From JABDJL01 sp963664065 (GTDB lineage: Bacteria; Pseudomonadota; Gammaproteobacteria; Xanthomonadales; SZUA-36): a stretch of 64,000 bases of DNA. The notes beneath the pieces are model-generated. The model worked only from the letters and a program-made list of their open reading frames with translations, did no database searches and had not been told where the DNA came from. The stretch lies in the NCBI GenBank assembly GCA_963664065.1, contig OY760942.1:1798001-1862000 (forward strand). Direction: 5' to 3'. The translations under genes and the position numbers were made by a program. Positions 43,457-51,561 of the stretch are shown one piece after another. Each line of letters begins with the position of its first letter. Position 1 is the stretch's first letter.

Positions 43457-43954
43457 GTGGAAAAAAATGCTTTGGTCGGTGTGATCATGGGATCGCAATC
43501 GGACTGGGAAATCATGCGTCATGCCGTTGATATTCTTGATCAGCTGGAAATTACTAACGAAACTCGGGTGATCTCAGCTCACCGGACGCCTGACGTGGCG
43601 TTTGAATATGCGAGCACAGCAGCAGACAGGGGGCTTGAAGTCATCATTGCGGGTGCCGGGATGGCAGCTGCCCTGCCCGGTGTCATTGCAGCCAAGACCG
43701 ATTTGCCCGTATTGGGAGTCCCCATGATGTCCTCAGCGTTTAACGGCATGGATGCGTTGTTGTCTATCGTTCAGATGCCCCCGGGTGTTCCAGTTGGGGC
43801 TTTAGGCGTTGGTAAGCCCGGGGCTATCAATTCAGCTTTTCTTTCTGCTTCAATCCTGGCAATAAAGCACCCTCAAATCCTGCGATCACTCCAGCAACTC
43901 AAAGAGCTTCGCCGCGAGGCGGTTCTCGCTCAGCCGAATCCCCGGCAATCCTGA
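43457..43954 (+). CDS. purE: PurE, N5-carboxyaminoimidazole ribonucleotide mutase
   Basis: Purine biosynthesis enzyme that converts N5-CAIR to CAIR. The 165-residue protein has the class I PurE signatures VGVIMGSQSDWEIMRHA, VISAHRTPDVAFEYA, IIAGAGMAAALPGVIAA and GVPMMSSAFNGMDALLS. The start is GTG 43457 (MEKNALVGVIMG) with GAAGGA upstream; the ATG at 43388 would add an unlikely leader. PurK, its usual partner, is not adjacent; a hydantoinase-like gene follows. Confidence 0.94.
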   Translation: MEKNALVGVIMGSQSDWEIMRHAVDILDQLEITNETRVISAHRTPDVAFEYASTAADRGLEVIIAGAGMAAALPGVIAAKTDLPVLGVPMMSSAFNGMDALLSIVQMPPGVPVGALGVGKPGAINSAFLSASILAIKHPQILRSLQQLKELRREAVLAQPNPRQS

Positions 43955-43976
43955 ATCTGAGTTAAGAAACCCGGTC

Positions 43977-45542
43977 ATGACTGGCGGCAACGAATCCGGA
44001 ACCAACCCGATCAAACTGAGCCTGTTTGCCAGCCGGATATCGGCCATATGCGAAGAAATGGGGGTGATGCTGGGCCGCGTGGCTTTTCCTCCCAATATCC
44101 GCGACCGGCTCGACTATTCGTGTGCCCTGTTTGACGCGCAGGGGTTGCTGCTGGGGCAGGCGACTCATATTCCGGTACACCTTGGCAGCATGGCTTATGC
44201 CATGCAGGATTTGGTGCAGGAGTTTGACTGGCGGCCCGCAGACATGGTTATTTTTAATGACCCATTTCGCGGTGGCGCCCACCTTCCGGATGTGACCTTT
44301 GTGTCACCGGTTTTTAATGGCGAACGGCTGATCGGCTTCTGTGCCAACCGTGCCCATCATGCCGATATTGGCTCTGAAGCACCCGGTTCCATGCCGATCA
44401 GCAATCGGCTTGAAGATGAGGGGATCGTTATTTCCCCGGTCCGTATCATTAATGGCGGTGAAACAGACCGGGCTTTATTCGATGCATTGTTGGATAAACT
44501 GCAGAACCGGGAATTGGCGCAGGGAGATTTCAAAGCACAGATTGCTGCAAACCTGCTGGGTGGGCAACGGTTGCAAATTCTGGCTGCAAAATCCGGGCCT
44601 GATACATTCCTTCGCGTATGTGGTGACTTGCAGGACTACGCAAACAGGCTGGCGATGGCGAGCCTTGCCGTCTTGCCGGCAGGCCGCTGTACGTTTACCG
44701 ACCTGCTTGATGACGACGGTCACGGTACACGGGACATATCAATATCAGTTTGCATCAAGATCGATGAAACCGGGGTGCTGGTGGATTTTGCGGGCACTTC
44801 AGCCCAGGTTGACGGGAACCTGAATTGTCCGGTTTCGGTTACGGCTGCTGCAGTTTTTTATGTTTTTCGTTGCCTGATGCCGGACCAGATTCCGGCCTGC
44901 TTCGGTGCCATGCAACCGATCCGGATAAATGCCCCGGAAGCTTGCCTGGTAAACGCCAAAGCCCCGGCAGCGGTGGCGGCCGGTAACGTTGAAACCAGCA
45001 TGAGGATAGTCGACGCCGTCTGCGGTGCATTGGCAAAAATTTTGCCGGATAAAATTCCGGCCGCCAGCCAGGGCAGCATGAATAACCTGGCAATGGGCTC
45101 ACACGGCGATCAAAAGTGGGATTACTATGAAACGCTTGCTGGTGGCCTGGGCGCCGGTCCGGATTGCGATGGCCGTTCAGCACGACACAGTCATATGACC
45201 AACACCTTGAATACGCCGGTTGAGGTTTTGGAAAGACACTACCCGCTTAGAATTTTGCGATACGCATTCAGAAAGAACTCTGGCGGGATTGGCCGGTACG
45301 CAGGCGGTGATGGTATTTTGCGTGAATACCTGTTCCTGGCCGACGCTGAACTTTCGATATTGAGTGAACGCCGAGTTCACGCGCCGTGGGGTCTGGAAGG
45401 TGGCGAAAACGGCGCTACAGGCCAAAACCTGCTTGACGGAGAGCCACTACCCGGCAAATGCCAGTTGTCAGTTAAGGCAGGGCAACTGCTTTTGATAGAG
45501 ACCCCCGGGGGTGGGGGGTATGGAAAAGCAAGTGAACAGTGA
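43977..45542 (+). CDS. hyuB: HyuB, hydantoinase B/oxoprolinase-family subunit
   Basis: A 521-residue HyuB-type protein: LSLFASRISAICEEMGVML, DYSCALFDAQGLLLGQATHI, HIPVHLGSM, NDPFRGGAHLPDVTFVSPVF, ANRAHHADIGSEAPGS and the glycine-rich end ETPGGGGYGKA are all characteristic. HyuB works with HyuA as an ATP-dependent hydantoinase/5-oxoprolinase or acetone-carboxylase-like enzyme. No HyuA gene is upstream (purE is there) or downstream, which is unusual. Length is full and no break is seen. Confidence 0.9.
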   Translation: MTGGNESGTNPIKLSLFASRISAICEEMGVMLGRVAFPPNIRDRLDYSCALFDAQGLLLGQATHIPVHLGSMAYAMQDLVQEFDWRPADMVIFNDPFRGGAHLPDVTFVSPVFNGERLIGFCANRAHHADIGSEAPGSMPISNRLEDEGIVISPVRIINGGETDRALFDALLDKLQNRELAQGDFKAQIAANLLGGQRLQILAAKSGPDTFLRVCGDLQDYANRLAMASLAVLPAGRCTFTDLLDDDGHGTRDISISVCIKIDETGVLVDFAGTSAQVDGNLNCPVSVTAAAVFYVFRCLMPDQIPACFGAMQPIRINAPEACLVNAKAPAAVAAGNVETSMRIVDAVCGALAKILPDKIPAASQGSMNNLAMGSHGDQKWDYYETLAGGLGAGPDCDGRSARHSHMTNTLNTPVEVLERHYPLRILRYAFRKNSGGIGRYAGGDGILREYLFLADAELSILSERRVHAPWGLEGGENGATGQNLLDGEPLPGKCQLSVKAGQLLLIETPGGGGYGKASEQ

Positions 45543-45602
45543 ACTGCTAACTGGAAACAGGTGGCTTTTAACCGTTCAACGTTCCCAGCTCCCAGATCTC
45601 AA

Positions 45603-46205
45603 CTACCGCCCCGTCGCAATCTTCCATTGATTAATCACGGCACAGAATAATTCCGCAGTTTTAAAGGTGTCATAGACAGCAGAATGTGCTTCGGCTTCAT
45701 TCCATTCTAGACCGGCGGCCTGCACTGCACGTGAAAGAACAGTTTGCCCAAAAGCCAGGCCGCCCAGTGTCGCCGTGTCGAACGAACTAAATGGGTGAAA
45801 CGGACTGCGTTTCAACCGGGTTCTCTCGATTGAAGCGTTTATGAACGCCAGGTCGAATGCCGGGTTGTGTCCTACCAGGATTGCCCGTTGGCAACCGGTT
45901 TTACGGACTTCCAAGCGCACGGGCTGGAATATTCTTCTCAAGGCCTCTTTCTCGGCCAGCGGATTGCGCTCAGGGTCTTTCAGATCGATGCCGGTGAATT
46001 CGAGTGACCGGGGATCAATGACGGCGCCTTCAAATGGCTCGACATGCGCATCGATACTCTCACCGATAATCACCCTCCCGAAATCATCCATCTGGATAAT
46101 GCAAATTGCAATTTCCAGAATGGCGTTTGTGGCGGGATTGAAACCGCTGGTTTCCACGTCAAGCACCACAGGCAGAAAACCACGGAACCGGTCAGAAATA
46201 GGCAT
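45603..46205 (-). CDS. rnt: Ribonuclease T (3'-5' exonuclease)
   Basis: A 200-residue DEDDh exonuclease. The acidic site is DVETSGFNPATNAILEIA; later are ILVGHNPAFDLAFINASIER and EAHSAVYDTFKTAELF with the catalytic His and Asp. RNase T trims tRNA and other RNA 3' ends. Length and the FSSFDTATLGGLAFGQTVL segment agree with RNase T and not with DnaQ. It stands alone, divergent from the TraB/GumN gene. Confidence 0.93.
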   Translation of the reverse strand: MPISDRFRGFLPVVLDVETSGFNPATNAILEIAICIIQMDDFGRVIIGESIDAHVEPFEGAVIDPRSLEFTGIDLKDPERNPLAEKEALRRIFQPVRLEVRKTGCQRAILVGHNPAFDLAFINASIERTRLKRSPFHPFSSFDTATLGGLAFGQTVLSRAVQAAGLEWNEAEAHSAVYDTFKTAELFCAVINQWKIATGR

Positions 46206-46261
46206 AATTGTCAGGCGTTGAGGAAAGGCAGCGAGAATAAGGGAAAGTAGAGTAGATTGCT

Positions 46262-47170
46262 ATGCGGCAAATAAAAATCAGGCGGTTTCTGGCCGTAGTG
46301 GCCCTGATCAGCGGCGTATTGTGCTGCACGCAACTAATCGCACAAGACAACCGGTCTTTGTTCTGGTCCATAGAAACGGAACAGGGGCACGCCGGCTACC
46401 TGTTGGGGACCATTCACAGTGAAGACCCGCGTGTGCTGGAGTACACCGAGGATTTCCTGGCCGCGCTGAACAGCAGTTCGCAATTTGCAATGGAATTGGT
46501 ACCCGACCTGCAAACGCTGGCAAAGCTGGCAGAAACCATGCACCTGCAGGAAGGAACCGAACTGGCTTCGATCATTGGAATTGAACGATTTGAGGCAGTT
46601 GCCGGGGCACTTTCCGCCTATGGAGTTCCGAGCAACCAGGTTGCAAGAATGAAACCCTGGGCAGCCATGATCACACTTAGTGTTCCGGCCCCGGAGACCG
46701 GGTTCTTTATGGATTTCTCACTGTCGCTGCGCGCTTCGGGCAACGGCCTCACGATTATCGGCCTGGAAACGCTGGAAGAGCAACTCAACTTTCTGGAAAA
46801 CATGCCGATTGAGCATCAATTAACCATGCTCGACCAGGCGGTGCAGGAAATTGACAAGGTGCAGGAAATACACAACCAGATGGTGTCCACCTATCTGGGT
46901 GGCGACCTGTCTGTTTTGCTAAATGAAACCGAAATCCAGTTATCCGGCCTCGGTGAAGAGGCCCGGGAATATTTTGTTACGCAAGGCATTACAGCGCGTA
47001 ATCACCGCATGCTGGAATCGCTGCTGTCGGCATTGGAATCGGGCACCGTTTTTGCCGCGGTGGGGGCATTACATTTGCCGGGTCGGGAAGGGCTGGTATC
47101 ACTGCTGAGAAACAGTGGCTTCAAATTAAGTGCTTTGCCTCCGCCATTTCCTCAACAGCGGAACCAGTAA
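46262..47170 (+). CDS. TraB/GumN family protein
   Basis: A 302-residue secreted or lipid-anchored protein with a signal peptide (FLAVVALISGVLCC). The TraB/GumN domain is marked by LFWSIETEQGHAGYLLGTIH at the start and FAAVGALHLPGREGLVSLLR at the end. Members are proposed metalloproteases or metal-binding proteins. Its 3' end overlaps the convergent doxX gene by 45 bp. It neighbours the MNIO cassette on the opposite strand; a link to metals is possible but unproven. Confidence 0.85.
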   Translation: MRQIKIRRFLAVVALISGVLCCTQLIAQDNRSLFWSIETEQGHAGYLLGTIHSEDPRVLEYTEDFLAALNSSSQFAMELVPDLQTLAKLAETMHLQEGTELASIIGIERFEAVAGALSAYGVPSNQVARMKPWAAMITLSVPAPETGFFMDFSLSLRASGNGLTIIGLETLEEQLNFLENMPIEHQLTMLDQAVQEIDKVQEIHNQMVSTYLGGDLSVLLNETEIQLSGLGEEAREYFVTQGITARNHRMLESLLSALESGTVFAAVGALHLPGREGLVSLLRNSGFKLSALPPPFPQQRNQ

Positions 47171-47809
47171 GGCCAGCGCGGCGGAGACCAACAACGGTAC
47201 CCCCCACATTGGTTCAACCCAAACAGTGGAAAGTGCCAATACCAGTAATGTCAGTCCCGCTGCCTGCAAGTCAGCGTTTTGGGTATCGCCGGGATCTGAA
47301 CGGTTCGTCAGGCCTAACAGCACACGGTCAAGGCTGAGCCTGCCGCCGCCATGAAAGACCAGTGGTAACAGCATCAGCACAAACAACATTGGGAGTTTGA
47401 AATTGCCCGCGCCTTTTGAAGTGATCACGTAGCCCTTCCAAAGTTCAGACAGGCTTGACCAGTCAGCCGGCCAGTGTACTGCTGCAGTTGCCACCACGGT
47501 AACAACGATCAGGGATATGGCGGCGAATCTGGTAAACAGACCAAGCAATATCATGACGGAAAACAACAACTCACCCCATGTTGCTGCAAACCAGTTCAAT
47601 TCGGCCGAAATCAGATTGAAAGGGAAAGGGAAACCCAGTTGCCAGTCTGCCCAGGGAATATCAGCAAACCAGTTATCGCCCTTAAACTTGGTGATTCCTG
47701 ATTCCCAGAATTCCCAAAACATGATAAGCCGCAGCGCCAGTGGCCAGACATAATCGCCCGCTGCACTAAGGCGTGCAGTGGTGCTGTCGTAAATTTTCAG
47801 AAGAGCCAT
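47126..47809 (-). CDS. DoxX-family membrane protein of the MNIO cassette
   Basis: A 227-residue membrane protein of the DoxX/MauE superfamily with four main helices plus a C-terminal pair. Typical features are WPLALRLIMFWEFWESGITK, ELLFSVMILLGLFTRFAAIS and AGNFKLPMLFVLMLLPLVFH. DoxX proteins often accompany DUF692/DUF2063 cassettes and are thought to act in redox handling at the membrane. The ATG at 47809 is used. It is the last gene of this operon, 34 bp after the DUF2063 gene. Confidence 0.85.
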   Translation of the reverse strand: MALLKIYDSTTARLSAAGDYVWPLALRLIMFWEFWESGITKFKGDNWFADIPWADWQLGFPFPFNLISAELNWFAATWGELLFSVMILLGLFTRFAAISLIVVTVVATAAVHWPADWSSLSELWKGYVITSKGAGNFKLPMLFVLMLLPLVFHGGGRLSLDRVLLGLTNRSDPGDTQNADLQAAGLTLLVLALSTVWVEPMWGVPLLVSAALALLVPLLRKWRRQST

Positions 47810-47843
47810 GAGCAAACACCTTATTCAGATTAATTTTTACGAT

Positions 47844-48620
47844 TCAAGCGGTTCCCAGGATGACATCACGCTCGAAAAGATCCTGTAATAACTGAATACC
47901 ACCTTCGATCACCACTTCAGGTTTCGAGTGTTCCAGCGAATTGGCAATTTCCTGCAGGAGATCGTGACCGGAACGTGGTTGTTCATCTTTCAGTAACTGC
48001 AGCAATAGAGCTGACACGACATTGAGTTGCATAAACTTGATCTCGTCTTTCCGGTTCCGGTAAACCAGCAGGTGCGTGGCTTCCTCCGGCGCAGCCTCAG
48101 GTTGAAATTCCGGGCTGATACGGTGAACGGGGAAACGGTAACTCAAAGGCCAGGCCAGTGGCGACAGGACGGGCACGCCCTCCAGCAAGTCACCTTGCGG
48201 ATCGGCCGGGACGTCATCGATTTCGTTTTCATCCAGTGACAATGCGAGTTCTACCCATTCGTAATGTGCCAGTTCCAGCAAGAATGGCGGGTCGCCTTCG
48301 TGATCCCGTCTTTGATCCTGCAGGTATTGCAGAAATTCACGGGGTAACTCCGGGAACATTGGTGTGCGCGCACGGTGTTCCATGTAAAAGTCCCGCACCA
48401 GCTGTGCCCAGGCTTCCCTGGAGTACAGTTTCTTGATGACCGGAAAATTCCAGGACAGCAGATTGCGAATATTGTTGAAAAACAGGTTCCGGTAGATTTC
48501 CATGCGCCGGTCCTCCACATCGGGAGGCGCCGGTACTTTGAGAGGGCTTCGAATATGGGCCGCGAACTGCTCCTGCAGCTTCGCGAGGGTTTCAGGCTCG
48601 TTGCCGGTCTTGCTGTTCAT
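47844..48620 (-). CDS. DUF2063 protein (BufC/HvfC), MNIO partner
   Basis: A 258-residue DUF2063 protein. The N-terminus KLQEQFAAHIRSPLKVPAPP is followed by RRMEIYRNLFFNNIRNLL, FPVIKKLYSREAW, DFYMEHRARTPMFPELPREF and LLELAHYEWVELALSLDE; all are family marks. The homologous partner protein recruits the precursor peptide to the DUF692 enzyme. It overlaps the DUF692 gene by 29 bp, so the two are likely made in fixed ratio. Confidence 0.92.
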   Translation of the reverse strand: MNSKTGNEPETLAKLQEQFAAHIRSPLKVPAPPDVEDRRMEIYRNLFFNNIRNLLSWNFPVIKKLYSREAWAQLVRDFYMEHRARTPMFPELPREFLQYLQDQRRDHEGDPPFLLELAHYEWVELALSLDENEIDDVPADPQGDLLEGVPVLSPLAWPLSYRFPVHRISPEFQPEAAPEEATHLLVYRNRKDEIKFMQLNVVSALLLQLLKDEQPRSGHDLLQEIANSLEHSKPEVVIEGGIQLLQDLFERDVILGTA

Positions 48621-49449
48621 TTTCCAGCCAGTGGGCCTGGGCCGTGTGTATGCGATCCACTTCAGCCATCAGTTCTGCAACCGGTGGGAAGTTGAAGTCT
48701 CTTTCAAGCAAGGTCGGGAAAACACCGAAAAACTCGTAGGCCTTGTCCAGTAGCGTCCATACACCGGGAATGACTTCAGCGCCGTGGGTATCGACGATAA
48801 GATCCTCCGCCACGTTACTGTGGCCCGCGATATGGCCGTAGGCAATCCGGTCACCGGGCAGTGACCGGAGGAATTCCACTGCATCGTAGCGGTGGTTGAT
48901 GCTGTTGACGTGAATGTTGTTTACGTCCAGCAACAGGTCGCAATCCGATTCTTGCAGGATTGCGTTGATAAATTCGATTTCACTGAGCTGCGCTCCGGGC
49001 GCTGCGTAGTAGGAAACATTTTCGATGGCGATTCGACGGCCCAGCAACTCCTGGGTTTGCCTGATCCGGTCGCTGACGTGTTTGATTGCTTCTTCCGTAA
49101 AAGGAATAGGCATCAGGTCATACAAATGACCATCATCCGTACAGTAGCTCAGGTGTTCACTGTATATACGAATATCATGTTCATCCAGGAATCGCCTCAC
49201 TTTGCGGATAAACGTTTCATCCAGCGGCGAGGGCCCCCCCAGCGATAATGAAAGGCCGTGGCACAAAAAAGGAAAGCGGCCGGTAAAGTGCCGGAATGAT
49301 CTTCCCAGCTTACCGCCAACATTAATCCAGTTTTCCGGCGCGACCTCCATGAAATTCACAGATTCCATGGCATGATCCTGAAGCGGGCCCAGAAGGGCCC
49401 GCCTCAATCCAAGTCCCGCTCCTGTTACAGGAAATTTACGGTGACTCAT
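48592..49449 (-). CDS. DUF692 multinuclear non-haem iron oxidative enzyme (MNIO; BufB/HvfB)
   Basis: A 285-residue TIM-barrel MNIO enzyme. Visible metal-site residues are H64 (FLCHGLSLSLGG), E98/H99 (YSEHLSYC), E143/N144 (IAIENVSYY), D175 with N177/N178 (LDVNNIHVNS), H206/H210 (GHIAGH), D220/H222 (VDTHGAEV) and E249/D251 (LLERDFNF). Such enzymes oxidise peptide cysteines to oxazolone/thioamide or thiooxazole groups. It lies 27 bp downstream of the Cys-repeat precursor gene, so this precursor is its expected substrate. Confidence 0.94.
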   Translation of the reverse strand: MSHRKFPVTGAGLGLRRALLGPLQDHAMESVNFMEVAPENWINVGGKLGRSFRHFTGRFPFLCHGLSLSLGGPSPLDETFIRKVRRFLDEHDIRIYSEHLSYCTDDGHLYDLMPIPFTEEAIKHVSDRIRQTQELLGRRIAIENVSYYAAPGAQLSEIEFINAILQESDCDLLLDVNNIHVNSINHRYDAVEFLRSLPGDRIAYGHIAGHSNVAEDLIVDTHGAEVIPGVWTLLDKAYEFFGVFPTLLERDFNFPPVAELMAEVDRIHTAQAHWLENEQQDRQRA

Positions 49450-49476
49450 TTTTGCAGTTTCTAACGTAAATAACGA

Positions 49477-49887
49477 TTAAAGCTTGCGATTAGCCTTCGC
49501 CACCGCATTTGCCTTCACCACATTTGCCGTCTTCACCTTTCTCACCGCAAGAGCCTTCGCCTTCACCGCAAGAGCCTTCGCCTTCACCGCAAGAGCCTTC
49601 GCCTTCACCGCAAGAGCCTTCGCCTTCAAAGAGCCTTCGCCCTCACCGCAAGAGCCTTCGCCTTCGCCGCAAGAGCCTTCGCCCTCACCGCAAGAGCCTT
49701 CGCCTTCGCCACAAGAGCCTTCTTCGCCCTTTTCGTGTCCGTCGGCCAGCATGTAACCAGCGTCGAGATCAGTAGCATCAAAAGGATTATCATCAGCAAC
49801 AGCGGTAACTGAAAAGACGAGAGATGAAACAAATGCAACGCCGACAGCGGCTGCAACAGGTTTAATCAAGATAGATTTGTTAGCCAT
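49477..49887 (-). pseudogene. Cys-repeat RiPP precursor (BufA/HvfA-like), frameshifted inside its repeats
   Basis: The precursor starts at ATG 49887 with an excellent GGAGG site 8 bp upstream, and has a signal peptide (AAAVGVAFVSSLVFSVTAVA, cleaved near residue 31). Then come DGHEKGEEGSCGEGEG and four repeats with the core EGSCG. At about 49628 the frame changes and the rest reads KAKALAV repeats ending TANVVKANAVAKANRKL. Inserting 4 bp (GCGG) restores five more EGSCG repeats and the end KGEDGKCGEGKCGGEG with stop TAA at 49492-49490. The intact precursor would have 11 Cys-Gly motifs; now only 4 remain. If the deletion is real the product is shortened, not absent. Confidence 0.85.
49541..49722. 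repeat. 21-bp coding tandem repeats of the precursor gene
   Basis: About nine copies of a 21-bp unit encoding SCGEGEG. Units at the N-terminal side alternate between GGC GAA GGC and GGT GAG GGC forms, giving a 42-bp higher-order repeat; the units after the 4-bp deletion are nearly identical to one another. This pattern points to past duplication of a double unit and more recent single-unit expansion. Confidence 0.85.
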
Positions 49888-50215
49888 TTGGTGGAACCTC
49901 CACAGTTCAAAAATGGGCAAAATGCCCGACTACTACGATTGCAGCGCCACACGCGCCTCAACTCCAAACTCGGTACTTATTGTTCAGTATCGTCCTGTTT
50001 ACCAAGTAAATACAGGCCATACCGTTATCGAGCCATACCTAAAGCCTATCAAATATACCTAAATAATCAAAATGAAAATGAAACTATTAATCAAGTTTTT
50101 AGTTGATCTGACCCTATTTCCTCGCAGGAGACCGGTACCAGCGAAGGATTATTACACCCTGTCAGTCAAGCACCGTTCTTCTGGGATACTCCGACAAGTA
50201 ATCGCGATTGAACGT
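49888..50215. other. Intergenic region upstream of the MNIO cassette
   Basis: No gene is seen on either strand; it is AT-rich around 50040-50110. It should hold the promoter of the minus-strand MNIO operon. Seen are a small hairpin GGGCA-AAA-TGCCC at 49914-49926 in the expected leader, and a near-perfect dyad at 49994-50016 described separately. The nth gene ends at 50216 with its transcription reading toward this region. Confidence 0.6.
49994..50016 (-). promoter_or_regulatory. Dyad, candidate operator/promoter of the MNIO operon
   Basis: An interrupted palindrome with arms CCTGTTTAC and GTAAATACAGG around CAA (one extra base in one arm). On the minus strand it overlaps a weak sigma-70-like pair, TGTATT and GATACT, 17 bp apart, about 105-130 bp upstream of the precursor start. 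Its position suggests a regulator site. The regulator is not identified. Confidence 0.3.
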
Positions 50216-50875
50216 TCATTTTGTGTCGAAATTCGATTTTTGCTGCTGCTTCCTGCGGCCGTAACTGCAGAGATCGCACAAAATACATTCGGAGCAGTTG
50301 GGAGACCTGGCAATACAGGTGTAACGGCCATGCAGAATCAGCCAGTGATGGGCGTCTTTCAGAAATTCCTTCGGTACGTACTTGAGCAATTTCCGTTCAA
50401 CCTCCAATGGCGTGTTGCCGGGCGCAAGACCGGTGCGGTTGGAAACCCGGAAAATGTGGGTATCGACAGCGATCGTTGGCTCACCGAATGCCGTGTTGAG
50501 CACGACATTGGCAGTTTTTCTGCCCACGCCGGGCAAGGCCTCGAGTTCAGACCTGCTACGCGGAACCTCGCCATCATGTTCTTCCAGCAATATCCTGCAG
50601 GTGCGCATGATGTTGGCTGCTTTGGTGTTAAACAGGCCAATGGTCCGAACATAGTCTTTTAGTTTTTCCACACCAAGGTCAAGTATGCCCTGCGGCGAAT
50701 TGGCTACCGGGAAAAGACGCCTGCTTGCCTTGTTGACGCTGACATCCGTTGCCTGGGCGGAAAGGATGACTGCAATCAGCAATTCAAACGGTGACTGGTA
50801 ATTGAGTTCGGTGGTGGGATCAGGAGTGATTTCCCTGAGTCGCCGGAAAAATTCAATACGATCCGCCGGTTTCAT
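50216..50875 (-). CDS. nth: Endonuclease III
   Basis: A 219-residue DNA glycosylase/AP lyase for oxidised pyrimidines. Seen are the HhH motif LEALPGVGRKTANVVLN with the catalytic lysine, the aspartate in AVDTHIFRVSNR and the C-terminal [4Fe-4S] loop C-IARSPN-C-SE-C-ILCDLC. ATG 50875 overlaps the rsxE stop (ATGA) and is preferred to a start 63 bp upstream. Its place after rsxE is conserved in E. coli. Confidence 0.96.
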   Translation of the reverse strand: MKPADRIEFFRRLREITPDPTTELNYQSPFELLIAVILSAQATDVSVNKASRRLFPVANSPQGILDLGVEKLKDYVRTIGLFNTKAANIMRTCRILLEEHDGEVPRSRSELEALPGVGRKTANVVLNTAFGEPTIAVDTHIFRVSNRTGLAPGNTPLEVERKLLKYVPKEFLKDAHHWLILHGRYTCIARSPNCSECILCDLCSYGRRKQQQKSNFDTK

Positions 50876-51561
50876 GTGACGGCTTGCGGACTGGCTACGG
50901 CAGCCACGTGGACGCTCTCGGCCCGCCGTGCCTGCCACCAGTTTCGTGCCGCTATCAGCAACCCCAATCCGATGAATGCCCCGGGTGGCAGGATCGCCAG
51001 CAGGAAACCTGGGTGGTCCGGTATCACGGTAATCGTCAGCTTGTCACCCAGTGAACCAAACATCAGGTGGGCGTCTGCAAACAGGGCGCCGCGGCCGGTA
51101 ATTTCCCTCAATGCGCCCAGTAATACCAGCGTCAGGCAAAAGCCCAATCCCGTGGCAAAACCATCCACCAGTGCAGGCACCGGCTGGTTTCTTGAGGCAA
51201 ATGCTTCGGCACGGCCGATAATGGCGCAGTTGGTCACGATCAGCGGAATAAAGATTCCGAGGATACGGTAGAGGTCGTGCATCCAGGCTTGCATCAACAG
51301 TTCGAGCGCAGTCACCACGGAGGCGATAATCAAGACATAGGCTGGAATACGAATCTCAGGCCGCAACAGGCCACGTAATAAGGAGACAGAAAGATTGGAT
51401 GCCATCAGGGTCAACATGGTTGCCAGGCCCAGCCCGAGGCCGTTGATCACGGTGCCCGTGACGGCAAGCAAGGGGCATAGCCCAAGCAAGACCACCAGAC
51501 CGGTATTCTGATGCCACAGCCCGTCCATAAAGATGGTCTTGAGTTCAGGGGTTCTGGTCAT
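50872..51561 (-). CDS. rsxE: RsxE/RnfE membrane subunit
   Basis: A 229-residue six-helix membrane subunit of the Rnf complex, paired with RsxA. Typical parts are NTGLVVLLGLCPLLAVTGTV, RLVTNCAIIGRAEAFASR (here IPLIVTNCAIIGRAEAF) and DGFATGLGFCLTLVLLGALR. The mirrored RsxA/RsxE pair holds an iron-sulfur centre within the membrane through the conserved cysteines (GLCP and TNCAI). It overlaps rsxG by 17 bp and nth by 4 bp. Confidence 0.95.
   Translation of the reverse strand: MTRTPELKTIFMDGLWHQNTGLVVLLGLCPLLAVTGTVINGLGLGLATMLTLMASNLSVSLLRGLLRPEIRIPAYVLIIASVVTALELLMQAWMHDLYRILGIFIPLIVTNCAIIGRAEAFASRNQPVPALVDGFATGLGFCLTLVLLGALREITGRGALFADAHLMFGSLGDKLTITVIPDHPGFLLAILPPGAFIGLGLLIAARNWWQARRAESVHVAAVASPQAVT

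Noticed and set aside
49541..49722. Possible CRISPR-like array
   Set aside because: The 21-bp units follow one another without spacers and encode a regular SCGEGEG peptide in the gene's own frame; this is a coding tandem repeat.
49484..49775. Plus-strand open frames with repeated FTARAFAF or PQEPSPS peptides
   Set aside because: They are antisense readings of the Cys-repeat precursor gene, have no ribosome-binding site, and owe their openness to the repeat.
50072..50662. 196-codon plus-strand open frame
   Set aside because: Mostly antisense to nth, which is unambiguous.
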